Origin: Carettochelys insculpta
Taxonomy: Eukaryota; Chordata; Testudines; Carettochelyidae
Length of the DNA stretch: 64,000 nucleotides
Assembly (NCBI RefSeq): GCF_033958435.1
Contig: NC_134137.1
Coordinates: 229,813,501-229,877,500 of the forward strand
Direction: 5' to 3'
Below, piece by piece: positions 21,395 to 32,452 of the stretch. Every line of letters starts with the position of its first letter. Position 1 is the first letter of the stretch. The translations under genes were made by a program, and so were the position numbers. Under the pieces are notes generated by a model, which saw nothing but the letters and a program-made list of their open reading frames with translations, was not told the origin of the DNA and did not search any database.

Positions 21395-22759
21395 TTATGT
21401 GCAGCTTGCCCTTGAAAGGACTGCCGTCGACAGACGCGTATCCTCATCCAACACCTGGTGCATCGCATTGTGCTTGGCGAAGGTGTCGTAGGATGACCAT
21501 GTTGCAGCTCTGCAGATGTCTTTTAATGCGACTCCTTTGAAGAAGGCTGTCGACATTGCCATCGCTCTAGTGGAGTGAGCCCTGGGCGGAGCTAGTAGAG
21601 GGGTCTTACAGAGCTCGTAGCACAGTTTTATGCAGGATACAATGTTGTTTGAAATTCTTTGTGAGGACAGGCCTTCCCCCTTTGAACTGGGTGCAATAGA
21701 CACCAGGAGTCTGTCCGTTTTTCAGAAGGGCTTAGTGCTGTCTGGGTAAAAGGCCAACGCCCTCCTCATATCGAGTAAATGCAGCCGGGCTTCCTTACTA
21801 GAGGTATGCAGTTCTGGATAAAATGAAGGTAAAATTATTGGTTCTTTAATGTAGAACTTTGAGGCAATCTTGGGGATGAAGGCTGGGTGTAAACGTAAAA
21901 TCACCACCTCCTTCGAAAAGATCGTATAGGGTGGCGTTGCCATTATTGCTGCCAGTTCGCTCACCCTGTGGGCTGATGTAATTGTGAAAAGAAAAGTTGT
22001 TTTTATGGTAAGTAGCCGGAGGGGTACCATGGCTAATGGTTCAAAGGGGGGTCTAGACAGTGTGTCTAGGACCAAGTCCAAGCTCCATGAAGGCGATAAC
22101 GGTTTCTGCGGGGGGTATAGGTTTGCCAGCCCCTTTAGGAACGGTGTGGTAATGGGATGGGCGAATATGGTTGGCCCCTCCTCTATATGTCGGAACGCTG
22201 ATATGGCTGCAAGGTGGACCTTTAATGACGATAAAGAGAGTCCACCCTGTTTCAGCTCCAGTAAGTACTCTAGGATTGTGGGAATGGAAACGTCCAGAGG
22301 AGCCAACTGCTTGGACGAACACCAGGATATAAAACATGTCCATTTATGAGCGTAAGTCTTCCTGGTAGAGGCCCGCCGACAGCACTCCAGGACTTCTTTT
22401 ACTCCTTCTGAGCATGTTATCTCTAAGGCACTGAGCCATGGATTAGCCATGCTTGTAGGCGGAGCATTCGAGGATGGGGGTGCGCTACGGTCCCCTGACT
22501 CTGCGTGAGAAGGTCCGGCACTATCGGGAGGGGGAGTGGCGGGCAGCATGACGTGTAGGAGTAAAGGAAACCATTGCTGTCGATCCCATGTTGGGGCTAT
22601 GAGTATTATTTGTGCCTTCTCCTTCTTGGCTTTCTCTAGGGCCTTGTGAATGAGCTTTGTGGGAGGAAAAGTGTACAACAGGGGACCTTCCCATGAAAGC
22701 ATGAAGGTGTCACCCAAAGAATCTTGCCCAATGTCCCCTCTGGAACAATATTGCAGCAT
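21395..22759 (-). pseudogene. DIRS tyrosine recombinase (YR), one internal stop
   Basis: The upstream part (22759-22500) begins in a block typical of the DIRS RT/RNase H tail ('GDTFMLSWEGPLLY'). The recombinase follows: an N-terminal core-binding region ('ASTRKTYAHKWTCFISWC'), the first catalytic Arg in 'TSAHRVSELAAI', then H-x-x-R in 'AHSTRAMAMS' and the nucleophile Tyr in 'AATWSSYDTF' (near 21470). A single TGA (21722-21724) lies in frame between the first Arg and the H-x-x-R block. A CGA to TGA change at a CpG would explain it, since the frame is otherwise continuous over 1.3 kb. The family integrates the circular DNA without target duplication. Confidence 0.88.
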
Positions 22760-22791
22760 TTCTTGTTGGTGTAAGTGGCAAACAAGTCAAT

Positions 22792-24510
22792 CTAGGGAAG
22801 CCTCCATCTGTGAAATACTTCGTGGAGCAGGTCTGAGCAGATTTGCCACTCGTGTGTGAGAGCAAAGCGTCTGCTTAGTTGGTCCACTTTCACGTTGTGG
22901 ACACCTGGCAAATCTGAAACTTTAAGCGTTATGTTGTTCGCAATGCACCAATTCCATACTTGGACCGCCTCTGCGCATAGCGCACGAGATCTGGCCCCAC
23001 CCTGACGATTCATATAGAACATTGTGGAGGTGCTGTCGGTATTGAGTCCGACTACTTTGCCCTGCAGGTATTTTCAAAAGTGTCTGCATGCGTTGAACAC
23101 TGCTCCGAGTTCCAATACATTTATGTGCATTACCGTCTCTGTGGGGGACCATTGTCCCTGTGTCACTTTGTTGTGCATGTGCACTCTCCATCCTATGTGG
23201 GACGGGTCCGTCGTGAGAAAAACCACAATTTGCGGTTGGTGGAATGGCACCCCGAGTAGTAAGTTCTTGGGGTCTGCCCACCATGCCAGGAAATTTCGCA
23301 CCTCTGTTGTGGGCAATACCACTTTGTGGATGGTATGAATCATTGGCCTGTAAACACTCGCTAGCCAGTGCTGTAGGCCTCGCATATGTAGCCTGGCATT
23401 CTGCACCACATACATGGTGGCCGCCATGTGCCCCAGGAGCTGTAGGCAGGTTAGGATTGGCACTGTGGGCCTGTATGTTATCGCCTGCACCAGGGATTTG
23501 ATGGTGCGAAAACGGCCATTGGGCAGATATACTCTTGACGTAGTAGAGTCTAGGCGTCCCCCTATGAACTCTATGTTTTGTGTGGGCTCCGTCTTTGATT
23601 TTTGGAATTTGATGACTAGGCCCAGTGATAGGAAGGTCCTTGTAGTGATGTCGATCATGCGCAGGACATCTGTCCTTGAGACCCCTTTCAGTAGGCAGTT
23701 GTCCAGATATGGAAAAATGAACACACCCTGGCGGTGTAAGTAAGCTGATACTACCGCAAGCATCTTGGTAAAGACCCTGGGCTCTGAAGAAAGACCGAAG
23801 GGGAGGACTGTGTATTGGAAGTGCTCCATACCCATTTTGAAGCGAAGAAAGTGCCTGTGCACAGGGTGGATTGTTATACGGAAATATGCATCTTGTAAGT
23901 CGAGGGCTGCGAACCAATCTCCATCGTTCAGTGTCGTGACTATGGAGGCAATTGTAGTCATCTTGAAGCGCTGTTTGCACAAGTACCAATTGAGAGCCCG
24001 TAAGTCCAGGATTGGCCTCCAGCCCCCTGTTGTTTTCTCTGTTAGAAAGTATCGGGAGTAGAAGCCTTTCCCTTGGAATTCTTCCGGGACTCTCTCCACT
24101 GCCCCTATAAATGTGAGGTGGTCTACCTCTTGCTTCAACCTTGTCTCGTGAGAGGGGTCCCTGGGGAGGGACTGGGTAGGGGGTTTTGGTGGCAGCAGGG
24201 ATTGGAAAGGGATGGTGTATCCCTGCGCTATAATTTCCAGCACCCATTTGTCTGTCGTGATGCTTTGCCATTGAGGATAAAACGGTTTGAGTTGGTGGTG
24301 GAACATATGCTGTGATTGGCAGTGAGGGATGGTGTTGGTATTGCAGTCCTCGACATCACTGTCAAACTTGCTGTCTTGGGGCTTGCCCCAATGGTGTACG
24401 CTCTTGTTGGGGATGCCGCCTGGATGCCCTATGTTGTTGTTGGTGGTGGTGGTGGTGGCGCCCTTGATTGTAACCCCGCTGATATTGTGAGCGCTGGGGT
24501 TGGTAGGCAT
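22792..24510 (-). pseudogene. DIRS reverse transcriptase / RNase H (inactivated)
   Basis: The RT shows 'GGWRPILDLRALN', motif A 'ALDLQDAYFRI', motif B 'LPFGLSSEPRVFT' and motif C 'FPYLDNCLLKG'. Motif C is canonically Y-x-D-D; the second Asp is Asn here (GAC to AAC). RNase H follows, with 'TTDPSHIGW' and 'HINVLELGA'. A TGA at 23074-23076 interrupts '...NACRHF' and the same frame continues ('MFYMNRQGGARSRA', 'HNVKVDQLSRRF') to a TAG at 22792. A frameshift separates it from the YR part. Its start overlaps the end of the gag-like ORF in another frame, as is usual in DIRS. Confidence 0.9.
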
Positions 24511-27323
24511 AACGCCTTTGTTGAGGGTAAAATTTCTTTCTCCTGTACCGGGGGGTGTACATCCCTAGTGTTCTAAGTGTGGCCCTGGAATCCTTACTGG
24601 AATGTAGGACCAAATCAGTTGAGTCAGCGAACAGTGTCTCCTTATCAAATGGGAGATCTACAATTTTCGTTTGCAGGTCCTTGGGGATGCCAGATGTCTG
24701 GAACCATGACTCCCTATGCATCACCACTGCTGTGGCAGTGGAGCGTGCTGCTGTATCTGCTATGTCAAGGGCGATCTGGATGCCTGTTTGTGAAGCTGCA
24801 TAGCCCTCCTGGACTATTGCTTTCAAGACCGGTTTCTTATCATCAGGGAGGAAGTCCATAAGGGAGGTAAGTCTAGTATAGTTGTTGAAGTTATGATTCG
24901 ACAGATGGGCAGCATAGTTCGCCATTCTCAACAATAACGTGGAGGAGGAGTACACCGTCCTTCCAAATAAGTCGTTTCCTTGCATCCTTGTCAGACCCCG
25001 TAGACTTGTATTGTGGTGCCTTAGATCTGTGCTGCGAAGATTCGACTACTAGGGAATTTGGTTGGGGGTGGTTAAACAGGAATTCCATACCCTTGGATGG
25101 TACAAAGTACTTCTTATCTGCCCTTTTGTTTGTAGGTGGGATGGAGGCAGGGGTCTGCCATATATTCGTGGCTGCTTCCTTAATGGCTTCATCTAAGGGG
25201 ATGGCTATTTTAGATGATGCTGGGGGTCTTAGATATTTGAGGAGTTTGTGATGTTTCTCCTGCACCTCTGCAATTTGTGGCTACGTCTACACGTGCAGCC
25301 AACATCGAAATAGCTTATTTCGAAGTAGCAACATCGAAATAGACTATTTCGATGAATAACGTCTACACGTCCTCCAGGGCCGGCAACGTCGATGTTCAAC
25401 TTCGACGTTGCTCAGCCCAACATCGAAATAGGCGCAGCGAGGGAACGTCTACACGTCAAAGTAGCACACATCGAAATAAGGGTGCCAGACACAGCTGCAG
25501 ACAGGGTCACAGGGCGGACTCAACAGCAACCCGCTCCCTTAAAGGGCCCCTCCCAGACACAGTTGCACTAAACAACACAAGATACACAGAGCTGACAACT
25601 GGTTGCAGACCCTGTGCCTGCAGCATAGATCCCCAGCTGCCGCAGAAGCAGCCAGAAGCCCTGGGCTAAGGGCTGCTGCCCACGGTGACCATAGAGCCCC
25701 GCAGGGGCTGGAGAGAGAGCATCTCTCAACCCCTCAGCTGATGGCTGCCATGGAGGACCCGGCAATTTCGACGTTGCGGGACGCGGATCGTCTACACGGT
25801 CCCTACTTCGACGTTCAACGTCGAAGTAGGGCGCTATTCCTATCCACTCATGGGGTTAGCGACTTCGACGTCTTGCCGCCTAACGTCGAAGTTAACTTCG
25901 AAATAGCGCCCAACGCGTGTAGACATGACGGGCGCTATTTCGAAGTTGGTGCCGCTACTTCGAAGTAGCGTGCACGTGTAGACGCAGCTTGTATGTCCTG
26001 AGTGTGCGCCACCCTCTTGAAAAGCTCTTGAAATTGTTTGAGGTTGTCGAGGGGAGAGATATCCCCAGGGACAACCACCTCATCTGGGGAGGATGAAGAG
26101 GCGTCACTGTGATAAACCTTCTCTGGTTCCTTGGCCCCCTCATGTGCTCGTTCCCTTGAGGGTTCTAAGGGGAGGTCCAACGACTCTGGACCCATCCCTG
26201 CTGGAGAGGCCTGTGTTCTTTTTGAAGGGGGCGAAGGGATGTAGGCATGCACTGAAGGTTGAGGCGGGGATCTGCCGCTCGATCTTGAGCCCTGGTGCCG
26301 ATAATGTTCGCCGTGATATAAGCAGCTGTAACAGCAGGGGCAGGGTCCCAGTGATGGAGATCTAGACCAAGACCGATGTCTGTATGTATAGTGCCGAGAG
26401 GAGCGTGACCGCCTTGATGATGTTGAAATCGGAGGGTATGCTCTGTAGAAGTACTCATGCAGTTCCGCTGTGGAGACCGGTGAAAGATGTCTGAGCCAGG
26501 GAGACGGTGGTTGAAGAAAAGGAGATGGAGGTCTGAGGAAAGCTGTTGGTGTTGCTGCCCGTTGTGGCATGCCCATCTCGGGAGGAGAGCTAGCAGACAG
26601 TGGCATTCCAAGAATGTTAGGGGATGGACTACGGTGCCGGGTCTTGGCTCTTGCTTTGCCCAGCCCGTGCATTTGAAAGGTCGGTGCCATCATCTCCGGT
26701 GCCGGGGACCTCGGTGTGGCTGTCGGTGCCACAGCTGGTGCCGCTGCACGTGGTTCCATGAGAGTAGCTTCCTCCAGCACCGTTGGGTCCCATGCCGGGA
26801 ACTCCAGTTCTGGTGCTGTCAGAGCCGCAAGACTCGGTGCCGTGGCCTCCAGTGCCTGCCATATCGGCGCCTGCAGAGTTCTCAGTGCTGACTGTTTACT
26901 GGTCGGGGCCCCAGGCACTGCTCCATGTTGTGTGGCCTTTCCGCTGCTTTGAGCAGCCAGCAGTTCACGGCCTTGCGCCTCACTCGTCCTGACCACAGGT
27001 ACCACCAGCAAAGATCGAGCTGGGGAAAGCCTCTTTTTCTTATGTGTAGAGGAGGTTAAGGAGGTAGCCTTCCTCTTATGCGGCCCAGAGGGCCCTTCTT
27101 TCTGGGGCTTCTCTGACGGCTCAGGCTGGAGGTCCTTGTCGCGCAGTATCGTCTTTAATCTCATTTCCCTGTCCTTTCTTGCTCTGGCCATTAGTTTAGA
27201 GTAGTGAGGACATTTCTGGGGAACATGGGCCTCTCCCAGACAGCGAATGCATTTACTGTGGCCATCGGAGGCAGGCATGGCCTCACGACACAACTCACAT
27301 TTCTTAAACCCTGGCGAAGACAT
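24362..27323 (-). pseudogene. DIRS gag-like ORF1, split by a Harbinger MITE
   Basis: The N-terminus 'MSSPGFKKCELCREAMP' starts a zinc-binding pattern C-x2-C ... H-x2-C-x2-C ('HSKCIRCLGEAH'), then a basic and a long Ser/Pro-rich region. After '...VAHTQDIQ' the MITE (25279-25989) interrupts it. The rest resumes at 25265 ('EKHHKLLKYLRPP') and, after at least one break near 24985, continues through 'AHLSNHNFNNYTRL' to a Tyr/Gln/Arg-rich tail with a His5 run from a GTG repeat. It is the structural protein of the element. Without the MITE most of it would be one frame. Confidence 0.87.
25279..25989. mobile_element. Harbinger MITE inserted in DIRS ORF1
   Basis: Starts 'ggctacgtctacacgtgcag', ends 'gcacgtgtagacgcagct', and is flanked by TGT (25276-25278 and 25990-25992). 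It is 711 bp, nearly the same as the MITE at 11141-11768 but inverted and slightly longer at the DIRS-gag side. Removing it and one TGT restores the ORF1 frame, which shows it arrived after the DIRS copy. Confidence 0.95.
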
Positions 27324-27599
27324 TTCTTCCAGGGTGCTTGACTCCTTTCAATGTTAAGTAAGGTAGTTAACAGCTATTAACAGCTACAAGCGGATAACGT
27401 GTACAGTCTCTAAGATAGCAGATCACCTGAGGCGGCTGCCTCCTTTTCTTAATACTTCTTTCCTCCCTTTCCTTCTCTTGTTTTTTTTTTTAAACTATAT
27501 ACAAGAAAACAACTTTAACAGTGTTAGAAAAGCAAGAGAAAAACTAGTAACTATATTAAAATGAATTTATCTGTCTCAGGCGTTGGAGCCAGAGTGGAT

Positions 27600-27800
27600 T
27601 CCATCTGCAGCCGTTGGTGGTTGAGAGGAACTGGCATGGACCGGATCATGCACATGACTGAAAGTGCGCGAAGGACCAACGTTCATCGGTGCACGCGTGA
27701 CCCGACAAGACACAACTGGAAATTTCCGATCTGCGGCGCCAGGGCGAGCCCGTCACCTAATGTGGAGCACCCACGGGGACCACTTGAAGAAGAACTATTA
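27600..27800. repeat. DIRS right inverted terminal repeat
   Basis: On the minus strand this reads like 21030-21190: the shared blocks include 'ggcgccgcagatc', 'ggaaatttccag', 'tgtgtcttgtcgggtc' and 'atgccagttcctc'. Its outer end matches the right part of the ICR. Confidence 0.88.
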
Positions 27801-27805
27801 ACTAC

Positions 27806-28210
27806 AATGATGTCCGATTGGACAGATGACTCAAGTGGGATTCCACAGGGATCTGTTCTGGGTCCAGTGCAAATTAACAACATTATTAATGACACGGATG
27901 TAGGAATAGAGATTAAAATTTGCAGATGACACTGGAGGGGTGTGCCAACATCTTGCAGGATAGAGATAAAATTCAAAGGCATCTATATAAATTGGAGAAC
28001 GGGGCTATAGGTAACAAAATGAAATTCAACAAAGACAAAGGTAAGGTGCTACACTTAGGAAAGACAAACTAAATGCACAAATATAGAATGGGTGATAACT
28101 GGCTTCGCAGAAGCACTGCTGTGAAAGATCTAGGAGTTGTGATGGATCAAACCACAACAGGAGTCAACGGTGTGATGCTGTTGCAAAGAAAGAGGTTGTC
28201 AGGAGCACTA
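27806..28210 (+). mobile_element. CR1 LINE internal RT fragment
   Basis: Degenerate CR1 RT text: 'GIPQGSVLGPVQINNIIND' (normally GVPQGSVLGPVLFNIFIND), then the nucleotide run '...gacaaaggtaaggtgctacacttaggaa' and 'ctaggagttgtgatggatca'. It lies immediately after the DIRS right end, so the DIRS may have inserted into or beside it. Both CR1 ends are missing. Confidence 0.85.
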
Positions 28211-29336
28211 CGAGGACTCGCAAGTTGGTGTGTCATGACCCCTCACCTGCACAGACAGGACAAGGTCTGCAGAGAAAAGGAACTCAGTGCTGGTGAGGTC
28301 AAAGCCTGTTAGTTTCAAGAAGCTGAATCACAGTGACTAAGATTACCTCCCAACCCTGAATACCCCTGGGGAATGTCCAGTCACTCATTTATTTGATTAT
28401 GCATGCTGCGCTGCATCCAGGATCCTTCTAGCTATTATTTATACGCTCTGCTTGCTCTGGGTGAAAAGTAAGTTATTTTATTCTTTCTCATGGAGCAGCT
28501 TTCTCCACGCAGTCAACTACTCTGGCCAGCATGTAGGGCAGCAGAGCCCTGAGTCATCCTATTCTTTGTCCCTTTTTTCGCAGCAGGGAATATTGCACGA
28601 ATAGCCTATGTGCTCTCTTGGGCCTGGAGTCACTAACTGAGCAAGCCCATGTAGGAAAGTAAAGGCCAGCAGGGGCCAGCATGACTGAGTAAAAGCCGTG
28701 ACAGTCTATTTTGTGCATCATTCTTTTCCCACTAAAATAACCCTTTTCCGTTCCTGTTGTTCTGCTCGGCCCTTTTCATTTTGACTTTTATTTTTACATC
28801 GGACTTTTGTCTCAGGCTTTGCTTTGTGGCTCACATGTTGTAAACAATCCTGTTTCCTTGTTTGTCTCATGAAAATTTGTTCTCGTCTGACTAAATTACA
28901 TACAGTGGAAAATCCGTTTCCCATCTGTGATTTACATTGCAGCCCTTGGGTCTGGCTGGCTGCTGAAGTCCCTCATTCCAGCTGCAGTGTGCCTTTGCCA
29001 CCCAGCACTTCCCAACAGTCACCCCTACACGCAGAATAGGACCACCAGTTCCGACACACACTTGCACTGTGAGAAACTTGGCATCCTTTTAGGGTGTTTT
29101 TCCTCTCTGGATTCTCAGCTTTTGCTTTTTAAAAACAAATAAGGATCTAAATGTTATGGCTGGGAAGGAAACTCTCTAAAGTGGGACTTGATTTGTAACT
29201 CATGCAGGGATGTCTGCCTGTGGGAGCAAAAAGCCTTAAACAATAGCTTTGACAGCTGAACTTAAATGCCAATAAATTAGGTATTCTTATTGTTATCCTG
29301 TGATAAGGATCCTGGAAGAGCCAACTGAGGTCATTC
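28211..29336. other. Unassigned sequence, possible LTR-like segment
   Basis: A segment from about 28229 ('tgtcatgacccc') to 28703 ('ccgtgaca') has TG...CA-type inverted ends like those of the gypsy LTRs farther on. I see no target duplication and no matching second copy. The rest shows no gene. Confidence 0.3.
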
Positions 29337-30372
29337 TGTTAGGGTGTACTATCAGAAAGGGACAGCCAATCCCGAAAACTAATGGATATCCCAATATTTC
29401 TTTATACCAAGCCAGCACAATGCAGCTTCTGTATTACCTCCTTGGTAAATCTGAAGTCCAAACAACACAGTGCCCTTAAAGTACCCAGCCTCAGGCTTCC
29501 ACCCAGATACCCAAGTCAGATAAAGTTCTACCAGTCCCAAAAGACCAGACATACTATCTTCCAGGTCAATAAATATATCTCCCTTATCCCATATGCACGC
29601 TTATAGCCAATTCTTATTAACTAAACTAAACCTTATTTAAAAAAGAAAAGTATTGGTTAAAAGCTCAATATACATGGAGACGAGTTCACTTCCTGAGGTT
29701 CACATACATAACAGGGTGATCTAGTGGTTGCAGACGGACCTTTTCAGATCAATCCACAGTTATTAAATCAATGTTCAGCATAATGGGTACCAGGATGTCC
29801 TGGGATCTCATCCTTTATGGCTTGCAGCTTTCCCCAAGAGCATCCAAGTAGATACGAGATTAAAAAAATAGATCCTGTCCAAAGGGATTGTATAATTTTG
29901 CAGTCGCCTCTTGGCCTGAGAGAACACAATGGGCTTTTGCCATAACCTTCTGTCTACCAAACAGCATGGAATTAGCGTAAGTTAATTTATCCATTAAAGA
30001 GTTTACATACAGTTTACCACAACCTTCAAAGAGACATATGAACAATACTACTACTTCAATCAAGTTTCATCATAAATATTAATATTCCCTTTTGATAACT
30101 TTCATTCAAGATAATAATAATAAAAAAAGAGTTTGTTCACATCACAAGACCTGAGCAAACACCTACCACTCTACTGATCTAGCAATGCAAGTTTGTTTTT
30201 TAACTTTCAGCTCTAACCTAATGTAATAGCCCAACTATCATATACAAGTCTTCCTAACAAGTCTTTAAAGATTGACCCCAGGTCAATCAGCCTATGAGCT
30301 GGTTAACCCTTTCTGGCCATCTCCCACTTTTTTAATCAGCTGTCTAATATTTTAATCAGATAATGTCACATA
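29337..30372 (-). repeat. Possible LTR-like repeat (uncertain)
   Basis: The stretch begins 'tgttagggtgtact' and ends near 'gataatgtcaca', so on the minus strand it would start TGTGACATT and end CCCTAACA. It is AT-rich with a pyrimidine-rich end. No 5-bp target repeat is visible and no internal genes adjoin. This is a pattern-based guess. Confidence 0.3.
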
Positions 30373-31625
30373 CCCCCATAGCACATTCAAGCCCCAATAA
30401 TGGCCCCATCCTGTTATGTGCCGTACAAGCACAGAGAAGAAAGATAATTTCTGCCCTGGAAGAATTTGCAATCTAAGCAGAAGACAAGAGGTAACAGGTG
30501 TATACAGACAGACAGGGGAATACAAGGACACAGTGAGGCACTGCTGCTAGGTATTGGCCCCAGTGCACCAGCAGCCTAATTGTGCCTCAAGTTTTTTGTA
30601 TGCCTCATGTCAAGGGAGAGTTTTAAGAAAGGATTTGAAGGAGAACGTGTAAGTGGCTTTGGAGATATTGACAGGGTGCTCTTCCCAACTATGTGGGGCA
30701 GCCTGGGAGAAAGCATCAACTTGCTTGCTTGAAAATTTAACAAATGGAGGAAAGAGCCTGGTATCATGGGCTGATCAGAGGCAAAGGCTGACCTCTTGCT
30801 ATTTAGTGAGAGACATCAGACAGAGTAGGGATACGCTGTGAAGGGCCTTGAATGTGAAGACAAGTGGCTCATGGTTGATGTGATCAAGATGGGAGAGCAA
30901 GTGGAGGAATTCTTAGAGGGGGTGACAAAAATCAGAACTGATGGGGTGGGAAAATGATCTTTGAAGCAACTTTCTGAATGGATGAGTCACAAAGACTGCA
31001 TTGGTCAAGGCCAGAGAAAAGGCCTTGTAACAGTAATGAACATGGAGTTGAAAGGGCAGCAGTAAGGTGAGGTGACAGCTACAGAGGCAAGTGGAGTCAT
31101 GGAGACATGAGCTGATGAAAGCCTGAAGAAGAGACTTAGCAGTGGGTATGGATCAGAAAGAATGCATCTTAGGGATGTTAAGCAGAATGAATCTACAAGC
31201 CTGGGACATAGCCCAGCTGGGAAAACCTAGAGAGAGGGCTGAGTGCAGGTTATGGGCCTGGTAATGGTATTATCTCCTATGATATGGAAGGCAGAAGATT
31301 ACAAAAGCTCTGTTTTAGCAATGCTGCATTTCAGCTTACAGCTAGCCATCCTCAAAGAGACAGCAGAGATATAAGGAAGAAGTCTGATGTAGCATCAGAT
31401 CCGAAATGTCATCATGGAGAGAGGAGGTGATTTTGGTTTCATGAATGAGATTACTCAGAGGTGAGGAGGAAGGAGAGGACCAAGGATATAGGATGTGGAA
31501 CTCCCTCAGAAAGCTGAAGGGAGAATGAGGAGGCTCCTCCAAAAAACACATTGGAGAAGTTATTACAGGTGTGGGAGGGGAATCAGGAGAGCGAAGCATA
31601 AGGGGAGCCAAGGGAGGACAAGATT
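30373..31625. other. Old interspersed-repeat-like sequence, no gene
   Basis: Text such as 'gagttttaagaaaggatttgaagg' and 'gggcagcctgggagaaagca' looks like an old amniote repeat family that I cannot name. The part 31035-31110 recurs at 34035-34105. Confidence 0.4.
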
Positions 31626-32452
31626 TCAAGAAGAACAGCATCATCATCGTCATCATCATCAATAACCATGGGCTCAGCGCTTGCTGGTGTCCAATGCCTC
31701 CCTCACTCTTTCTTTCCATCTTCCCTTGTACAGTGCAGAGTGGCTTAGCTTCTGTAGTCTAGCTCCACACCAATCTACTACATCACCCACCCATTTCCTG
31801 TGGGGTCTGCCTCTCTTGTTTGAACTGTCCATTGTGCCAAACACCAGGGTCTTGACTTTTCACTCATCATTCATTCTGCAGATATGCCCGAATAGCTGTA
31901 GCTTCCATTGTATAACCTTCCGCAGCAGGTTCTCTTTTGGCTGTGTCTTCCTATATAATGCCTCATCCGTGACCTTCTGCATCCATCCTATTCTCAAGAT
32001 CTCTCTGTAACAACTTCTCTCAAATGTCTATATCATTCTCTTTGAATCTTTCGTTATCACCCATATCTCACATCCGTACAACATGTTGCTGAATACACAC
32101 GTTTTCAAGATGCCCAGCTTCCTTCCTCAGTTAATTGCTTTGCTTTTCCAGATCTTATCCATCACCTTGAAACTTGTGCTTACTTTCTCTATTCTAGTGA
32201 CTATTTCCTTATTACAGTCTAAATCATACATCATGTTGCTCCTCAGATACGTGAACTTCTCTACATTCGCTAATTCGATCCCGTCTATGCTGATCTTCCT
32301 TCCTATTTCCTTGTCTTCAAATGCCATTGTCTTCGATTTATTAATGTTCATAATCCGTCCATACTGCATCCCCTCCTTATTTAGCACCTGCTCTGTTTTT
32401 GCTAACTTCTCTTCATCTTCCTCGATGATAACTATATCATCTGCAAACCTCA

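Larger units (their letters stand above)
20976..27800 (-). mobile_element. DIRS-type tyrosine-recombinase retrotransposon
   Basis: The element has, on the minus strand, a gag-like ORF with zinc motifs, an overlapping RT/RNase H ORF and a tyrosine recombinase. It is bounded by inverted terminal repeats of roughly 200 bp (20976-21190 and 27600-27800). An internal complementary region at 21238-21352 carries sequence complementary to both outer ends. This is the DIRS layout; LTR elements have direct repeats and an integrase instead. It holds a 711-bp Harbinger MITE, so the original length is about 6.1 kb. Stops and a frameshift inactivate it. Confidence 0.93.

Noticed and set aside
22922..24271. 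449-codon minus frame
   Set aside because: It is the alternative frame of the DIRS RT; the RT motifs lie in the other frame (24510-23074).
24425..24460. GTG/GTT repeat giving a His5 run
   Set aside because: It encodes part of the DIRS gag-like tail; a simple repeat in coding sequence, not a metal-binding gene.
25352..25669. 105-codon frame shared by two loci (also 11407-11724)
   Set aside because: It is shared only because the two MITEs are copies. It spans fused non-coding ends and has no function to suggest.
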